Positions 27,136 through 36,170 of a stretch of DNA of 64,000 bases are shown here, in pieces. Origin of the DNA: JAKCDU01 sp035551615 (GTDB taxonomy: Bacteria > Actinomycetota > Acidimicrobiia > Acidimicrobiales > Palsa-688); NCBI GenBank assembly GCA_035551615.1, contig DASZNC010000036.1:1-64000 (forward strand), read 5' to 3'. The first letter of the stretch is position 1, and every line of letters starts with the position of its first letter. The notes beneath the pieces were generated by a model, which was given only the letters and a program-made list of their open reading frames with translations, was not told where the DNA came from and did not search any database. The position numbers were made by a program, and so were the translations under genes.

Positions 27136-30021
27136 TCATGCCAGGTCGTGGGCCGGTCGCGAGTGGGCCCCGTACCGGATGCGCCGGGCGACGGACCGGA
27201 ACCGGTCCGAGGGGCTGACACCGATCTCCTCGAAGGCGGCCTCGGCCCGGACCAGTGCCCGGCGGGCGCCATCGGTGTCGCCGGCCGCCAACCGGGCCGA
27301 CAGCAGCAGGCGGTGACCGTCCTCGGACCAGGCGTCGAGGTCGAGAATGCTGTCGGCCAACGCCTCCGCCAACCCGAAGTCCCCCGCCTCGACCGCCACC
27401 GGTCCGGCCCGGAGAGCGGCGTGAATGACATCGCTCTCGAAGCGGCGCCGGTAAGGCTCGGCCCAGTCACCGCACGGGCCACCCCCGAGGAACGCGCCGG
27501 ACCCGGCCTGGACCATGCGTCGGGCGGCGGCGACCAGGGCCGCGCCCTCGTCCGGCCCGGCTCCGATCACCACGCGGGCGTTGTCAACGGCGTCCCACAA
27601 ATCGACGCGTAACGCCCCCCGCCGGTCGAAACCGAGCTGGCCGTGCTCCTGGCGGACCAGGTGGCTGCCGGTCCCTCTCGACCGCTCCGGCTCGAGCACG
27701 TCGAGCAGGTGACTGAGCGTGACCCGCAGGTTGGTGCCGGCCGCCCTGGTACCGAGGTCGGGCCACAGCCGGGCCGCCACGGTCTCCCGAGATACGTCTT
27801 CGCAGAGCGCCAGATGCAGCGCCAGTTCCCGGACCCGCGGCCGGGCCCAGGCCCGCGACGGTGCCTCTCCGCTCCACAACTCGATCTCACTGCGGCCGAG
27901 CACGCGCAACCGGATCGGGTTGTCGGTCGTCTGGCACCACACGTCGGGAACGTACGGACGCCACCTGCCGTCCAGGAGCTGGCCGGCGTCCAGCGCCGCC
28001 GCCCACGCCCGGCCCGCGCCCACCGCCAGACGGAAAGGCAGGGACCGCTCGGCCAACTCGGCCCACTCGTGCGTCGGATCCGACATCAAGCCCACCTCCA
28101 ACGCCGCCCGCCACAGACTGCTGCGCGTCGGCCTGGTCACCGGCGGCCCCAGTGTCCCCAGCCGTTGGCGGGCCGCTTCCAGATCGCGGCTGGCCACGGC
28201 AAGGAGCACCCGGCCGACCTCGGCCAGGGCGGCGGCCTCGCCGGAGGGCACCGTTGCCGCCACCCGGTCGAGGAGCGATTCCGCCTCCTCCAGGCGGCCC
28301 ACGCTCGCCAGCATGCAGGCCAGAGCCGTGCGGGCCATCGTCATACCGCTGGCCGACCCGCCGGCCTCGGCCAGACGCAACCCGGTCCGGGCCGCCTCGA
28401 TGGCCGCCGCCCGATCGCCGCCCGACCATCTGGCGGCACTCAGCAGGTCGGAGGCGACCGCCCGGGCCGATGAGGTGCCGGTGCCGTTGGCCACCTCCAA
28501 CACGGCCACCGCTTCGGCCGTACGTCCGGCCAGGGCCAGGTTGGTGCCGCACACCATCAGCACCTGGGTCGCCCAGTCACCGGACAGGGCGCCGACGGGC
28601 ACTTCCTGGACGGCCCGGAGAGCGCCGGCCGGGTCGCCGCCCATCTGCGCCCTGACTGCCCGGCCCAATGCGACGAGGGCGGCGGCGGCCGGTTGACCCC
28701 CTTGAGCCAACTCGGATGCCCGCTCCAGGAGGCGGGCCAGGCTGGTCAGGTCGTCCCGCCCGCGCGCCACCATGCCCAGCTGCAGCAGTACGGCCGTCTC
28801 GGCCGCCCCGTCCCCGGCCGCCTCGAACCGGGCTCGGGCCACCTCGAGCCGGTCCATGGCGTGCACCGTCGCCCCACCGGCGCGCAGCGAGAGAATGCCC
28901 TCCAGCCAGGCCCTCTCCGGTCCGTCACCTATCAACCCGGTGTCGAACCACGCCCGGAGCTCGGCGACACCGATCCGCACCGGCTCGGCCGCCAGGGCCG
29001 TCCGGACCACGTGCTCCAGCGCCGGCCCGTCCCGCCACCGGATGGCCGCCGCCGCTACGTCCCGCACGGTGGCGTCGGACGGATCGGCGTCCAGCCGGGC
29101 GATCAGAACCCGACGGCGCGCCTCCGCCGTGAGCAGGCCGACCGTCGCGTCCAGCCAGAGCGGGTGCGGCCAGCAGCCCTGGGCGTCGATCTCGACGAGC
29201 GGGACCGAGGCGAGCGCAGCCAGGACCTTCTGCGTGTCAAGGGCAACGTCGCCCTCCGTCGATACCGTCGCCAGCACCGGGCCGACACCCTCCAGTTGGC
29301 ACCCACCGGCCACCGCCAATACCGCCAATCCGGCAATCACGTCGCTGCTCAGGTACGGCATCACCCGGTCCTGCAGGTAGGGGACGAGCAGGTCGGGGCG
29401 ATCGGCGATCAACAGTGAGGCGAGGGCCGGCCACCCGACCACCTCCCGGTCGGCCGGCAACGGCCGATCGCTCGCCCGGAACACGGCGGCCGCCTCGTCC
29501 GGTCGGAAGGCCAGGTCGTCGGCGCCGATCTGGACGGCCGTGCCGGCGGCCACCCATCGACTGACGCCGATCCCGGTCGTCGGCCGCCCGGCCAGAACCA
29601 GATGCATCTTCTGAGAGCCCGATTCCAGGAGAGCGGCGCACAGGTCGGTTCCTCCGGGCGCCGTCAGTTCGAAGTCGTCGATCACGATCGCCATCGGACC
29701 TGCCCGAGCCTCGACGGCGGCGACCACTGCGTCCGCCCCGACCGCCGGTCCCCGTACAGCGGCACCAGCCGCAGCCGCACCGGTTCGGGACGGGGCACTC
29801 AGGCCCTGCAGTATGGCGGCGGCCAGGGCCCCGGGAGGCGACAGCGAACGGTCTCCGGCGATGCGCACGTCGATGTGATCAGGACCCGACGGCGGTTCGG
29901 CCAGGGCCTGGTCGATGACCGTGGTGATCCCGAAACCGGGCGGAGCCTCGAGCACGGTCAGCCGCAACTGATGGCGGTCACGCAACCGGTTCACCAGGCG
30001 GGGCCGGTCGATCCGCCTCAT
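27136..30021 (-). CDS. large LAL/SARP-like regulator: NTPase-like N-terminus, helical repeats, BTAD C-terminus
   Basis: 961 residues. It starts 'RIDRPRLVNRLRDRHQLRLT', the typical opening of MalT/LAL-type STAND regulators, followed by the P-loop position 'APPGFGITTVI'. Here the invariant Walker A lysine is isoleucine (codon ATC). Walker B-like 'MAIVIDDFEL' follows. The middle ~400 residues are TPR-like helices. The C-terminal ~260 residues read as an OmpR/SARP-type DNA-binding fold ('RVLGRSEIELWSGE...') plus a BTAD helical domain ('DLWDAVDNARVV', 'ALVRAEAAFEEIGV'). It probably regulates transcription in response to a ligand, but ATP hydrolysis may be lost. It converges on the giant secreted protein gene and is divergent from the dehydrogenase gene at 30081. 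Confidence 0.8.
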   Translation of the reverse strand: MRRIDRPRLVNRLRDRHQLRLTVLEAPPGFGITTVIDQALAEPPSGPDHIDVRIAGDRSLSPPGALAAAILQGLSAPSRTGAAAAGAAVRGPAVGADAVVAAVEARAGPMAIVIDDFELTAPGGTDLCAALLESGSQKMHLVLAGRPTTGIGVSRWVAAGTAVQIGADDLAFRPDEAAAVFRASDRPLPADREVVGWPALASLLIADRPDLLVPYLQDRVMPYLSSDVIAGLAVLAVAGGCQLEGVGPVLATVSTEGDVALDTQKVLAALASVPLVEIDAQGCWPHPLWLDATVGLLTAEARRRVLIARLDADPSDATVRDVAAAAIRWRDGPALEHVVRTALAAEPVRIGVAELRAWFDTGLIGDGPERAWLEGILSLRAGGATVHAMDRLEVARARFEAAGDGAAETAVLLQLGMVARGRDDLTSLARLLERASELAQGGQPAAAALVALGRAVRAQMGGDPAGALRAVQEVPVGALSGDWATQVLMVCGTNLALAGRTAEAVAVLEVANGTGTSSARAVASDLLSAARWSGGDRAAAIEAARTGLRLAEAGGSASGMTMARTALACMLASVGRLEEAESLLDRVAATVPSGEAAALAEVGRVLLAVASRDLEAARQRLGTLGPPVTRPTRSSLWRAALEVGLMSDPTHEWAELAERSLPFRLAVGAGRAWAAALDAGQLLDGRWRPYVPDVWCQTTDNPIRLRVLGRSEIELWSGEAPSRAWARPRVRELALHLALCEDVSRETVAARLWPDLGTRAAGTNLRVTLSHLLDVLEPERSRGTGSHLVRQEHGQLGFDRRGALRVDLWDAVDNARVVIGAGPDEGAALVAAARRMVQAGSGAFLGGGPCGDWAEPYRRRFESDVIHAALRAGPVAVEAGDFGLAEALADSILDLDAWSEDGHRLLLSARLAAGDTDGARRALVRAEAAFEEIGVSPSDRFRSVARRIRYGAHSRPAHDLA

Positions 30022-30080
30022 GGGTCAACGCTAGCGACCGGCCTGTGTGCCCATGGGCCCGGCCGGGTAGTTCGCGGCCC

Positions 30081-30914
30081 ATGAACGTTGCCGTACTCGG
30101 CCTCGGCCGAATGGGCCGGGCCCTGGCCGCCCGGCTGCTCGAGACAGGTCATGAGGTGACCGTCTGGAACCGGTCGCCCGGTCGGGCCGACGAACTGGTC
30201 GGGAAGGGGGCGACCGAGGTGAGGGCCCCCGAGGAAGCCGTCGAAGCGGCCGGGGCGGTGTTCATCAGTCTCAGCGACGACGACGCCGTCCGGGACCTGA
30301 CCGGCCGCCTCCGAGACGGGTTGAGCAGCCGCCCCTACCTGGAGACGACCACCATCTCGGCCGCGCTGTCCGCCGAGCTGGGCCGGTCCTTTGACCAGTT
30401 CGTCGCCCTGCCCATCCTGGGCGGTCCGCAAGCAGTCGTGGACGCCAAGGCCCTCTACCTGGCCGGTGGTCCGGGGGACCTGCTGGACCGCCTCGGTGCC
30501 CTCTGGGACAGCCTGGGCACGGTCAAGCGGTATGCCCGCCCCGAGTTGGCGTCGGCCGGCAAGCTGGCCGTCAATCTCATGCTCGTCTCCGCCCTGGCCA
30601 CCCTCGCCGAGGCCCTCACCGTCGGTCGGGCCGGCGGCCTCAGCGACGACGAGCTGACCGATCTGCTCACCGCTACGCCGATGCTGGCGCCGGGGCTCCG
30701 GAATCGCTTCGAGGGAGTGGTCAAAGGAGAGGGCCCCTTGCAATGGACCACCCTCCTCGCCGCCAAGGACACCCGGCTGGCGATCGAAGTAGCCGAGTCG
30801 GCCGACCGGATGCTCCCGGTGGCGGCGTGCGTGCTGGACCTGTTCCAGCAGGCGGCCGACAGCGGCCTCGACGACGAGGACATCGTCGCGGTGTCCCGGA
30901 TGTACCGGGGTTAA
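30081..30914 (+). CDS. NAD(P)-dependent beta-hydroxyacid dehydrogenase (3-hydroxyisobutyrate dehydrogenase-like)
   Basis: 277 residues from the ATG at 30081. N-terminal Rossmann fold 'VAVLGLGRMGRALAARLLE' with 'WNRSPGRADEL' at the end of beta2; the Asn-Arg-Ser there favours NADP(H). The C-terminal helical domain carries the catalytic lysine in 'SAGKLAVNLML', corresponding to the conserved 'G..K..NN' motif. The substrate-binding 'S/T-G' loop after the Rossmann fold is altered to 'LPILGGPQAV', so the substrate may not be hydroxyisobutyrate; imine reductase-like and glyoxylate reductase-like enzymes share this fold. Its TAA overlaps the convergent methyltransferase stop within TTAA. Confidence 0.85.
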   Translation: MNVAVLGLGRMGRALAARLLETGHEVTVWNRSPGRADELVGKGATEVRAPEEAVEAAGAVFISLSDDDAVRDLTGRLRDGLSSRPYLETTTISAALSAELGRSFDQFVALPILGGPQAVVDAKALYLAGGPGDLLDRLGALWDSLGTVKRYARPELASAGKLAVNLMLVSALATLAEALTVGRAGGLSDDELTDLLTATPMLAPGLRNRFEGVVKGEGPLQWTTLLAAKDTRLAIEVAESADRMLPVAACVLDLFQQAADSGLDDEDIVAVSRMYRG

Positions 30915-31648
30915 CTGCCTTCCTTACGGGCCCGGACGACCAGGGTCCGGGGCAGCCAGTCCATGGCATCGCTCCAGAACCAGCTCCTCGGCGCCCCCGG
31001 GGTCGGTGCCGGCTCCAGGACCAGATCCACCTTGTAGCTCGAGCGGATGAGGCCCATGTACAGGTCGGCGAAGGTGTGGTGGTAGCCGGTGAAGGCCACG
31101 CCCTCCCACGTGAAGTTCTCCGGGCTGCGGTCGAAGTAGGAACGCTCCAGCTTGGGCGGCGTGCCGGACTGCTCGTCGAGCACGAAGTAGGCCGGGTGCG
31201 GCAGCGAGAACACGAATGGGGCCCCCACCTTGAGCACCCGATGCACCTGACGGAACACCCGGTTCAGGTCCTCCACGTACTGGAAGGCGAACGAGGAGAA
31301 GGCCACATCGATCGAAGCCGGCCGCAGGAAGGCCAGGTCCGCCATGTCGCCGACCCGCAGCTCGACCTTGACCTCGTTCTGCTCACACAGGCGCCGGCCG
31401 TGGCTGAGCTGGGCCTCCGAGAGGTCCACGCCGACCACCGCCGCGCCCGCCTTGGCGAAGGCGATGGACGACTGGGCCGCCCCGCACCCGAGGTCGAGCA
31501 CCCGCTTGCCCTTCAGGTCGCCGAGCAGGCGCAGGTCGGCCTCGTCGGCGACGTCCGGTCCGTAATGGGCGGCGTCGGTCGAGATGGCGGCTTTGCTCTG
31601 ATAGTCCTCGGAGAACTGGTCCCAGGAGCTGGTTGGGTTGCTGGCCAC
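30911..31648 (-). CDS. class I SAM-dependent methyltransferase
   Basis: 245 residues from the GTG at 31648, which has an AGGA site 9-12 nt upstream; a longer form reaching 31690 is possible. The SAM-binding motif I 'VLDLGCGAAQSSIAFAKAG' is followed by 'VVGVDLSEAQL', motif 'VGDMADL' and motif IV/post-I 'IDVAFSSFAFQYVEDL'. These are typical of Methyltransf_11 proteins acting on small molecules, for example UbiE- or biotin-pathway-like enzymes. The C-terminal half ('YHHTFADLYMGLIRSSYKVD') fits the substrate lid. The acceptor cannot be told from context. Convergent with the dehydrogenase gene. Confidence 0.88.
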   Translation of the reverse strand: MASNPTSSWDQFSEDYQSKAAISTDAAHYGPDVADEADLRLLGDLKGKRVLDLGCGAAQSSIAFAKAGAAVVGVDLSEAQLSHGRRLCEQNEVKVELRVGDMADLAFLRPASIDVAFSSFAFQYVEDLNRVFRQVHRVLKVGAPFVFSLPHPAYFVLDEQSGTPPKLERSYFDRSPENFTWEGVAFTGYHHTFADLYMGLIRSSYKVDLVLEPAPTPGAPRSWFWSDAMDWLPRTLVVRARKEGS

Positions 31649-31756
31649 GCCCCAATCCTGCCCGAGTCGGGCCCGGCCGGGGTGTATCACCCAACCTGCG
31701 TATTTCCTTCGACCGCCTTCTCCGGAGCGCCCGGCCAGCGGTACTGTGCCCCTGTG

Positions 31757-32161
31757 ATGAGTTTGCGGCCGGAGTCACTGAAAGGCGCGGGCGCCGGCGC
31801 CGCCGTGGCCGGCCACGTCGACTACCGCATGGCCCGCAACTTCGTCGTCAGCGAGTTCCACAAGGGCCGCCTGTCCCGCCTGGACGTCTGCGATGCCCAT
31901 CCCGACCTGCTGCGGGCGGCCACCAATGTGGGCGACGAGACCCGGGAGGAGTGCCCGATCTGCGAGGAGGTCAAGCTGCGGCTGGTCTCCTACGTGTTCG
32001 GGAGCCGGCTGTCGCCCTCCGGCGTGTGCGTCACGTCCAAGCAGGAGATGACCAAGCTGGCCCGGACCGCCAAGGACCTGGTCTGCTACGTCGTCGAGGT
32101 CTGCCCGAACTGTTCATGGAACCACCTGGCCCAGAGCTTCTCGGTCACGGCTCGTAGGTAG
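31757..32161 (+). CDS. DUF5318 protein (zinc-ribbon-like)
   Basis: 134 residues from the ATG at 31757. Starts with a helix ('VDYRMARNFVVSEFHKGRLS'), then two CxxC pairs, 'ECPICEE' and 'VCPNCSW', that should bind one zinc ion. Length, motif order and the position 21 bp before a class A PBP match DUF5318 of actinobacteria, where the gene lies next to ponA1 in mycobacteria. Function is unknown; the conserved pairing with a peptidoglycan synthase suggests a role in its expression or regulation. Confidence 0.85.
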   Translation: MSLRPESLKGAGAGAAVAGHVDYRMARNFVVSEFHKGRLSRLDVCDAHPDLLRAATNVGDETREECPICEEVKLRLVSYVFGSRLSPSGVCVTSKQEMTKLARTAKDLVCYVVEVCPNCSWNHLAQSFSVTARR

Positions 32162-32182
32162 GTTCCCTCCCGGGAGTCTCCG

Positions 32183-34414
32183 ATGGCCGGCCGAACCACC
32201 AAGAAACCGACCACCGCGCCCAAGGCCGCGCCCCGGTCCGAATCGAAGCTGTTCTGGTGGAAGCGGGCGACCAAGGCCGTCCCACCGCCCGTGATCGTGG
32301 GCGGTTTCCTGTGGCGCATGCGGCGCTGGCTGTTCGTGTTCGCCCTGCTGTTGTTCGGGGCCCTCGGCATCGGCCTGTTCGAGCTGACCCGGATCCCTCT
32401 GCCCAAGGCCCACGTCCTGGCCCAGACGTCGTTCGTCTACGACTCGTCCGGGCACCAGTTGGCGTCGTTCTCCGACGAGAACCGGGTCGACGTGACGTTG
32501 CCCCAGGTCGCCCCGATCGCCATCCAGTCGGTGGTGTCCACCGAGGACCGCGAGTTCTTCAGTGAGGGGGCCATCAACCCCATCAGCATGGTCCGGGCCA
32601 TGGTCAGCGACGTCAGCGGCTCGGGCAACTTCCAGGGCGGGTCGACCATCACGCAGCAGTACGTCAAGCAGACGTACCTGACCGCCCAGCGCACCATCAG
32701 CCGCAAGCTCAAGGAGGCCGGCCTGGCCATCCGGGTGTCGCGCGACCTGAGCAAGAAACAGATCCTGCAGGGCTACCTCAACACCATCTACTGGGGTCGC
32801 GGCAGCTATGGCATCCAGGCCGCCGCCCAGACCTACTTCGGGGTCAACGCCGATCAACTCAACCTGCCCGAGTCGGCCCTTTTGGCCGGCATGATCCGGG
32901 AACCGGAGGGGGCCGACCCGACCGCCGACCCGGCGGTGGCCCGCCAGAACCAGCAGGACACGCTGCGCGCTCTCGTGCGCGACCGCAAGATCACCGCCGC
33001 CCAGGCGGCCGCCGCCGGCGCCATCCCGTTCTCCAAGTTCGTCAAGGCCCCCCACAGCGCCTCCACCTCGGTGAGTGCCGCCCCCAATGGCGCCGACTAC
33101 TTCATCGAGGCCGTCCGCCAACAGCTCCTGACCACCTACAGCGCGGCCGAGATCGACGGCGGCGGGCTCAAGGTGTACACCACCCTCGACCCGACGCTGC
33201 AGGCGGCCGCCTACAACTCGGTGTACGGCGACGGCACCCTGAACCCGGCCAAGGGCGGACCGTCGGGTGCGCTCGTCAGCATGGACAACAGCGGCGAGGT
33301 CAAGGCGCTGGTCGGCGGTCAGGACTACCAGAGCTCGAGCGTCGACCTGGCCCTGGGCAACGCCGGCGGCGGCAGCGGGCGCCAGCCCGGCTCGACCTTC
33401 AAGGGCATCATGCTGGCCGAGCTGCTCAAGCTGGGCTACTCGCCCGAGTCCGTGCTGCCGGCGCCCCCCGAGGTCGTCATCCCGGGCGGCAACAACGGCG
33501 CGCCCTACACCGTGACCAACTTCGAGCACGAGGCCACCGCCCCGCAGATGAGCGTCATCCAGGCCACGGCCAACTCGGTCAACACCGTCTATGTGCAGAT
33601 CGTCGACAAGATCGGGCCGTCCAACCTGGACGCCATGGCCGAGGCCCTCGGCATCCCCAAGTCCGAGCTGGGCGACGACCTGTCGGAGGTGCTGGGCACC
33701 GACGCCGTCTCCCCACTGCAGATGACCGCCGCCTACGCCACCTTCGCCGACGACGGCGTCTACCACGCCCCCCTCCTGATCACCCGGGTCACCAACTCGG
33801 CCGGCAAGGCCATGCCGCTGCCCGTCCAGCCGGTCGCCCGCCAGGTGCTGACGCCGACCCAGGACGCCGAGTTGACCTACGTGCTGGAGCAGGTGGTGCT
33901 CAACGGGACCGGCGGGGCGGCCGGCGGCGTCGGCTCCGAGGTGGCCGGCAAGACGGGCACCACCGAGAACTCGGCCGACGCCTGGTTCGACGGCTACACC
34001 CCGCATCTGACCACGGCCGTGTGGATGGGCTACGCCAAGGACAACACCCCCATGTACAACGTGCAGGGCGGCACCATCCCGGCCCAGATGTGGCACCACT
34101 ACATGGCCGCCGCCATCGCCGCCGAGCCGCAGTGGGCCGGCAATTTCGCCCCTGTCTATTACATGGGCGGCCTGACCCTCACGGCGCCGGCCGCCGGCTC
34201 CGTCCTGTACCCCGAGGGCCTGGGCACCACCACGACCTCCTCGACCTCCACCACGGTGCCGTCCAGCACCACCACCAACCCTCACTCGACGACGACGATC
34301 CACAAGACGACCCCCACCACCGCTGGGCATTCCCCTCCGACCACCCGCCCGACTCCCACCACCTCCCCCCCAACGACCGCCCGGACGACGACCACCACCG
34401 CCCCCGGCGCCTAA
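32183..34414 (+). CDS. ponA: class A penicillin-binding protein (transglycosylase/transpeptidase)
   Basis: 743 residues. A cytoplasmic basic tail and one membrane helix ('LFVFALLLFGALGIGLFEL') lead to a GT51 domain: 'STEDREFFSEGAINP' (catalytic Glu), 'GGSTITQQYVKQ', 'RKLKEAGLAI', 'LNTIYWGRGSYGIQAAA'. The usual His after the catalytic 'EDxxFF' is Glu here. The transpeptidase domain has the Ser-x-x-Lys box 'STFK' (S404, K407), 'SVN' (S465) and 'KTG' (K590). The last ~60 residues are a Thr/Ser/Pro-rich tail. It polymerises and crosslinks peptidoglycan outside the membrane. It follows the DUF5318 gene by 21 bp with a GGGAG ribosome-binding site. Confidence 0.95.
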   Translation: MAGRTTKKPTTAPKAAPRSESKLFWWKRATKAVPPPVIVGGFLWRMRRWLFVFALLLFGALGIGLFELTRIPLPKAHVLAQTSFVYDSSGHQLASFSDENRVDVTLPQVAPIAIQSVVSTEDREFFSEGAINPISMVRAMVSDVSGSGNFQGGSTITQQYVKQTYLTAQRTISRKLKEAGLAIRVSRDLSKKQILQGYLNTIYWGRGSYGIQAAAQTYFGVNADQLNLPESALLAGMIREPEGADPTADPAVARQNQQDTLRALVRDRKITAAQAAAAGAIPFSKFVKAPHSASTSVSAAPNGADYFIEAVRQQLLTTYSAAEIDGGGLKVYTTLDPTLQAAAYNSVYGDGTLNPAKGGPSGALVSMDNSGEVKALVGGQDYQSSSVDLALGNAGGGSGRQPGSTFKGIMLAELLKLGYSPESVLPAPPEVVIPGGNNGAPYTVTNFEHEATAPQMSVIQATANSVNTVYVQIVDKIGPSNLDAMAEALGIPKSELGDDLSEVLGTDAVSPLQMTAAYATFADDGVYHAPLLITRVTNSAGKAMPLPVQPVARQVLTPTQDAELTYVLEQVVLNGTGGAAGGVGSEVAGKTGTTENSADAWFDGYTPHLTTAVWMGYAKDNTPMYNVQGGTIPAQMWHHYMAAAIAAEPQWAGNFAPVYYMGGLTLTAPAAGSVLYPEGLGTTTTSSTSTTVPSSTTTNPHSTTTIHKTTPTTAGHSPPTTRPTPTTSPPTTARTTTTTAPGA

Positions 34415-34860
34415 CCCCCCACGCGCCCCCGCAGCCGCCTCACCCCGATCGCCCAACCACACAGCCCGCCCCCGCAACCGCCCCGGGCCCGCCCGCGCGG
34501 CCGCCCCAGTGGCCCACGCCGCCGCCCACCCCGGGCCGCCCAACCCCTGTGCTTGCGGCCCACGCCCGGCTCTCCCCCCGGAGCGGCCAGCCCCTCTGCA
34601 CGCGGCCCACGCCCGGCTCTCCCCACCCCGGAGCGGCCAGCCCCTCTGCATGCGGCCCACGCCCGGCCCTCAGACCTTGTCCCGCGACCATCCGCAGCGC
34701 CGGCTCCCCGCGCCAGTTCGTGAGCCTTCCTCCCCTCCGCAGCCGCCGTGCTCAACCACCGGTGCTCGTCCCCCGGCGCGTGCCAGCACCCCATAGCCCG
34801 ACCAACCCCAGCACCCGCTTGTGAGAAGTGGGCCGCCACGTGCGGCCCACTTCCCAATCC
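34415..34860. repeat. gene-free GC-rich spacer with ~50-bp direct repeats
   Basis: The left part of the 750 bp between the convergent PBP and panB genes contains 2.4 copies of a 47-50 bp unit starting GCGGCCCACGCCCGGC at 34555, 34602 and 34652. Copies 1 and 2 differ by a 3-base insertion and few substitutions. No gene is supported. Confidence 0.75.
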
Positions 34861-34970
34861 TCAAAACCTCGAATTATGTTAAAAAATTACAACTTTGTAT
34901 GAAAACACCAAATAAAGCCGTTAAATCCAACAAAGTTGTCGGAAATTATCAGATTTATGCCCGATCGACC
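34861..34970. other. AT-rich island with a 10-bp inverted repeat
   Basis: About 29 of the first 100 bases are G or C, against roughly 70% around it. It holds a perfect inverted repeat ACAACTTTGT (34889-34898) / ACAAAGTTGT (34930-34939) separated by 31 nt. From 34970 to 35164 composition returns to GC-rich and nothing coding is seen. An ATG at 34899 opens a short frame ('MKTPNKAVKSNKVVGNYQIY') that loses protein-like composition after the island. Confidence 0.8.
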
Positions 34971-35164
34971 GCCTCCAGCGCGGCTAAGCCGTTCGAACAC
35001 CTCCTATGCGCCCGGTTCCCCAGACGGGCAAGCGCGCCATCCGCAGTTGATGAGCGCCAAGTGGGTGGGGCCACCCTCCGCCGGAGCGGCGTGCACCGCC
35101 GGTCGCCGCCGGCAAGGCCATCTACGAGGGCCGTCTGGTCCCGCCGCCGATCAGGCGGCTCGGC

Positions 35165-36067
35165 TCAACCGTTGATGAGCGCCGGCATGGTCGCGTTGGC
35201 CGCCAGGTGGTAGCTCTCGGAGTCGTCGGGGAATCGGCGGGTACGGACATCGTCGACCCACCTGCCGAGCGCCGCCGTGGCATCGGCCTGGAGGGCGGCA
35301 TAGCGGCGGACGAACTTGGGCGGCCGCTGCTCGTCTAGCCCGAGCACATCGTGGTAGACGAGGACCTGGCCGTCGCAGTGCGGACCGGCCCCGATACCGA
35401 TGGTGGGGACGTCGACCGACTCGGTGATGAGCTGGGCGACCACGTCGGGGATGCCTTCGAGAACGATGGCGAAGCAGCCGGCGGCAGCCAGCGAGCGGGC
35501 GTCGGCGACCAGCGCCTTGGCCGCTTCCATGTCCTTGCCCTGGACTTTGAAGCCTCCCATGGCGTGGAAGGACTGAGGGGTGAGACCGAGATGGCCCATG
35601 ACCGGGATTTCGGCGCCGACGATGGCGTCCACGACTGGGAGGCGGCGACTGCCACCTTCCAACTTCACGGCCTGGGCACCGGCCCGGATAAGGGTGGCCG
35701 CGTTGCGGACGGCGTCCGCGCTGCCGGTGTGATAACTCATCCACGGGAGGTCGGCGACGATCATCGGATGCGGCTTGGCCCGGGCCACAGCGGCGGTGTG
35801 ATGGGCCATGTCCTCGACCGTCACGTGCAGCGTGTCCTCGTACCCGAGCACGACCATGGCCAGCGAATCACCGACCAGGATCAGATCGACCCCGGCGGCG
35901 TCGGCGACCCGGGCGCCGGGCGCGTCGTAGGCCGTGACCATCACCAGAGGCTCGCCGGAGCCTTTGCGGGCCTGGACCGACGGCGCGCTGAGGCGCGGCC
36001 GCGGCCTGGCCGGGGCGGGTCCTCCGGTCGAAGCCGGGGTCATAGGGGCGGGGCCATAGATCGCCAT
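35165..36067 (-). CDS. panB: 3-methyl-2-oxobutanoate hydroxymethyltransferase
   Basis: 300 residues. Catalyses the first committed step of pantothenate synthesis: transfer of a hydroxymethyl group from 5,10-methylene-THF to alpha-ketoisovalerate. Motifs: 'MVTAYDAPGARVADAAGVD', the metal site region 'VGDSLAMVVLGYEDTL', 'VADLPWMSY', 'AVKLEGG', 'VMGHLGLTPQS' and 'TIGIGAGPHCDGQVLVYHD'. About 35 residues precede the usual start. The ATG at 36067 follows an AGGAGG site, so this extension is probably translated. No panC or panD gene is adjacent. Confidence 0.96.
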   Translation of the reverse strand: MAIYGPAPMTPASTGGPAPARPRPRLSAPSVQARKGSGEPLVMVTAYDAPGARVADAAGVDLILVGDSLAMVVLGYEDTLHVTVEDMAHHTAAVARAKPHPMIVADLPWMSYHTGSADAVRNAATLIRAGAQAVKLEGGSRRLPVVDAIVGAEIPVMGHLGLTPQSFHAMGGFKVQGKDMEAAKALVADARSLAAAGCFAIVLEGIPDVVAQLITESVDVPTIGIGAGPHCDGQVLVYHDVLGLDEQRPPKFVRRYAALQADATAALGRWVDDVRTRRFPDDSESYHLAANATMPALING

Positions 36068-36170
36068 GGCGTGTCCTCCTGTTATTACCGTCCAGCGCCA
36101 CTCGGCTGCCAGCGGGGATGTGAGGTGATGTTACAACGGCGCCGGCCCGGAGTCACGAGCGACCTGCCAG

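Noticed and set aside
34821..35213. Short gene spanning the AT-rich island
   Set aside because: Only about 20 codons in the island look protein-like; the rest is Arg/Pro-rich spacer translation and no ribosome-binding site was seen.
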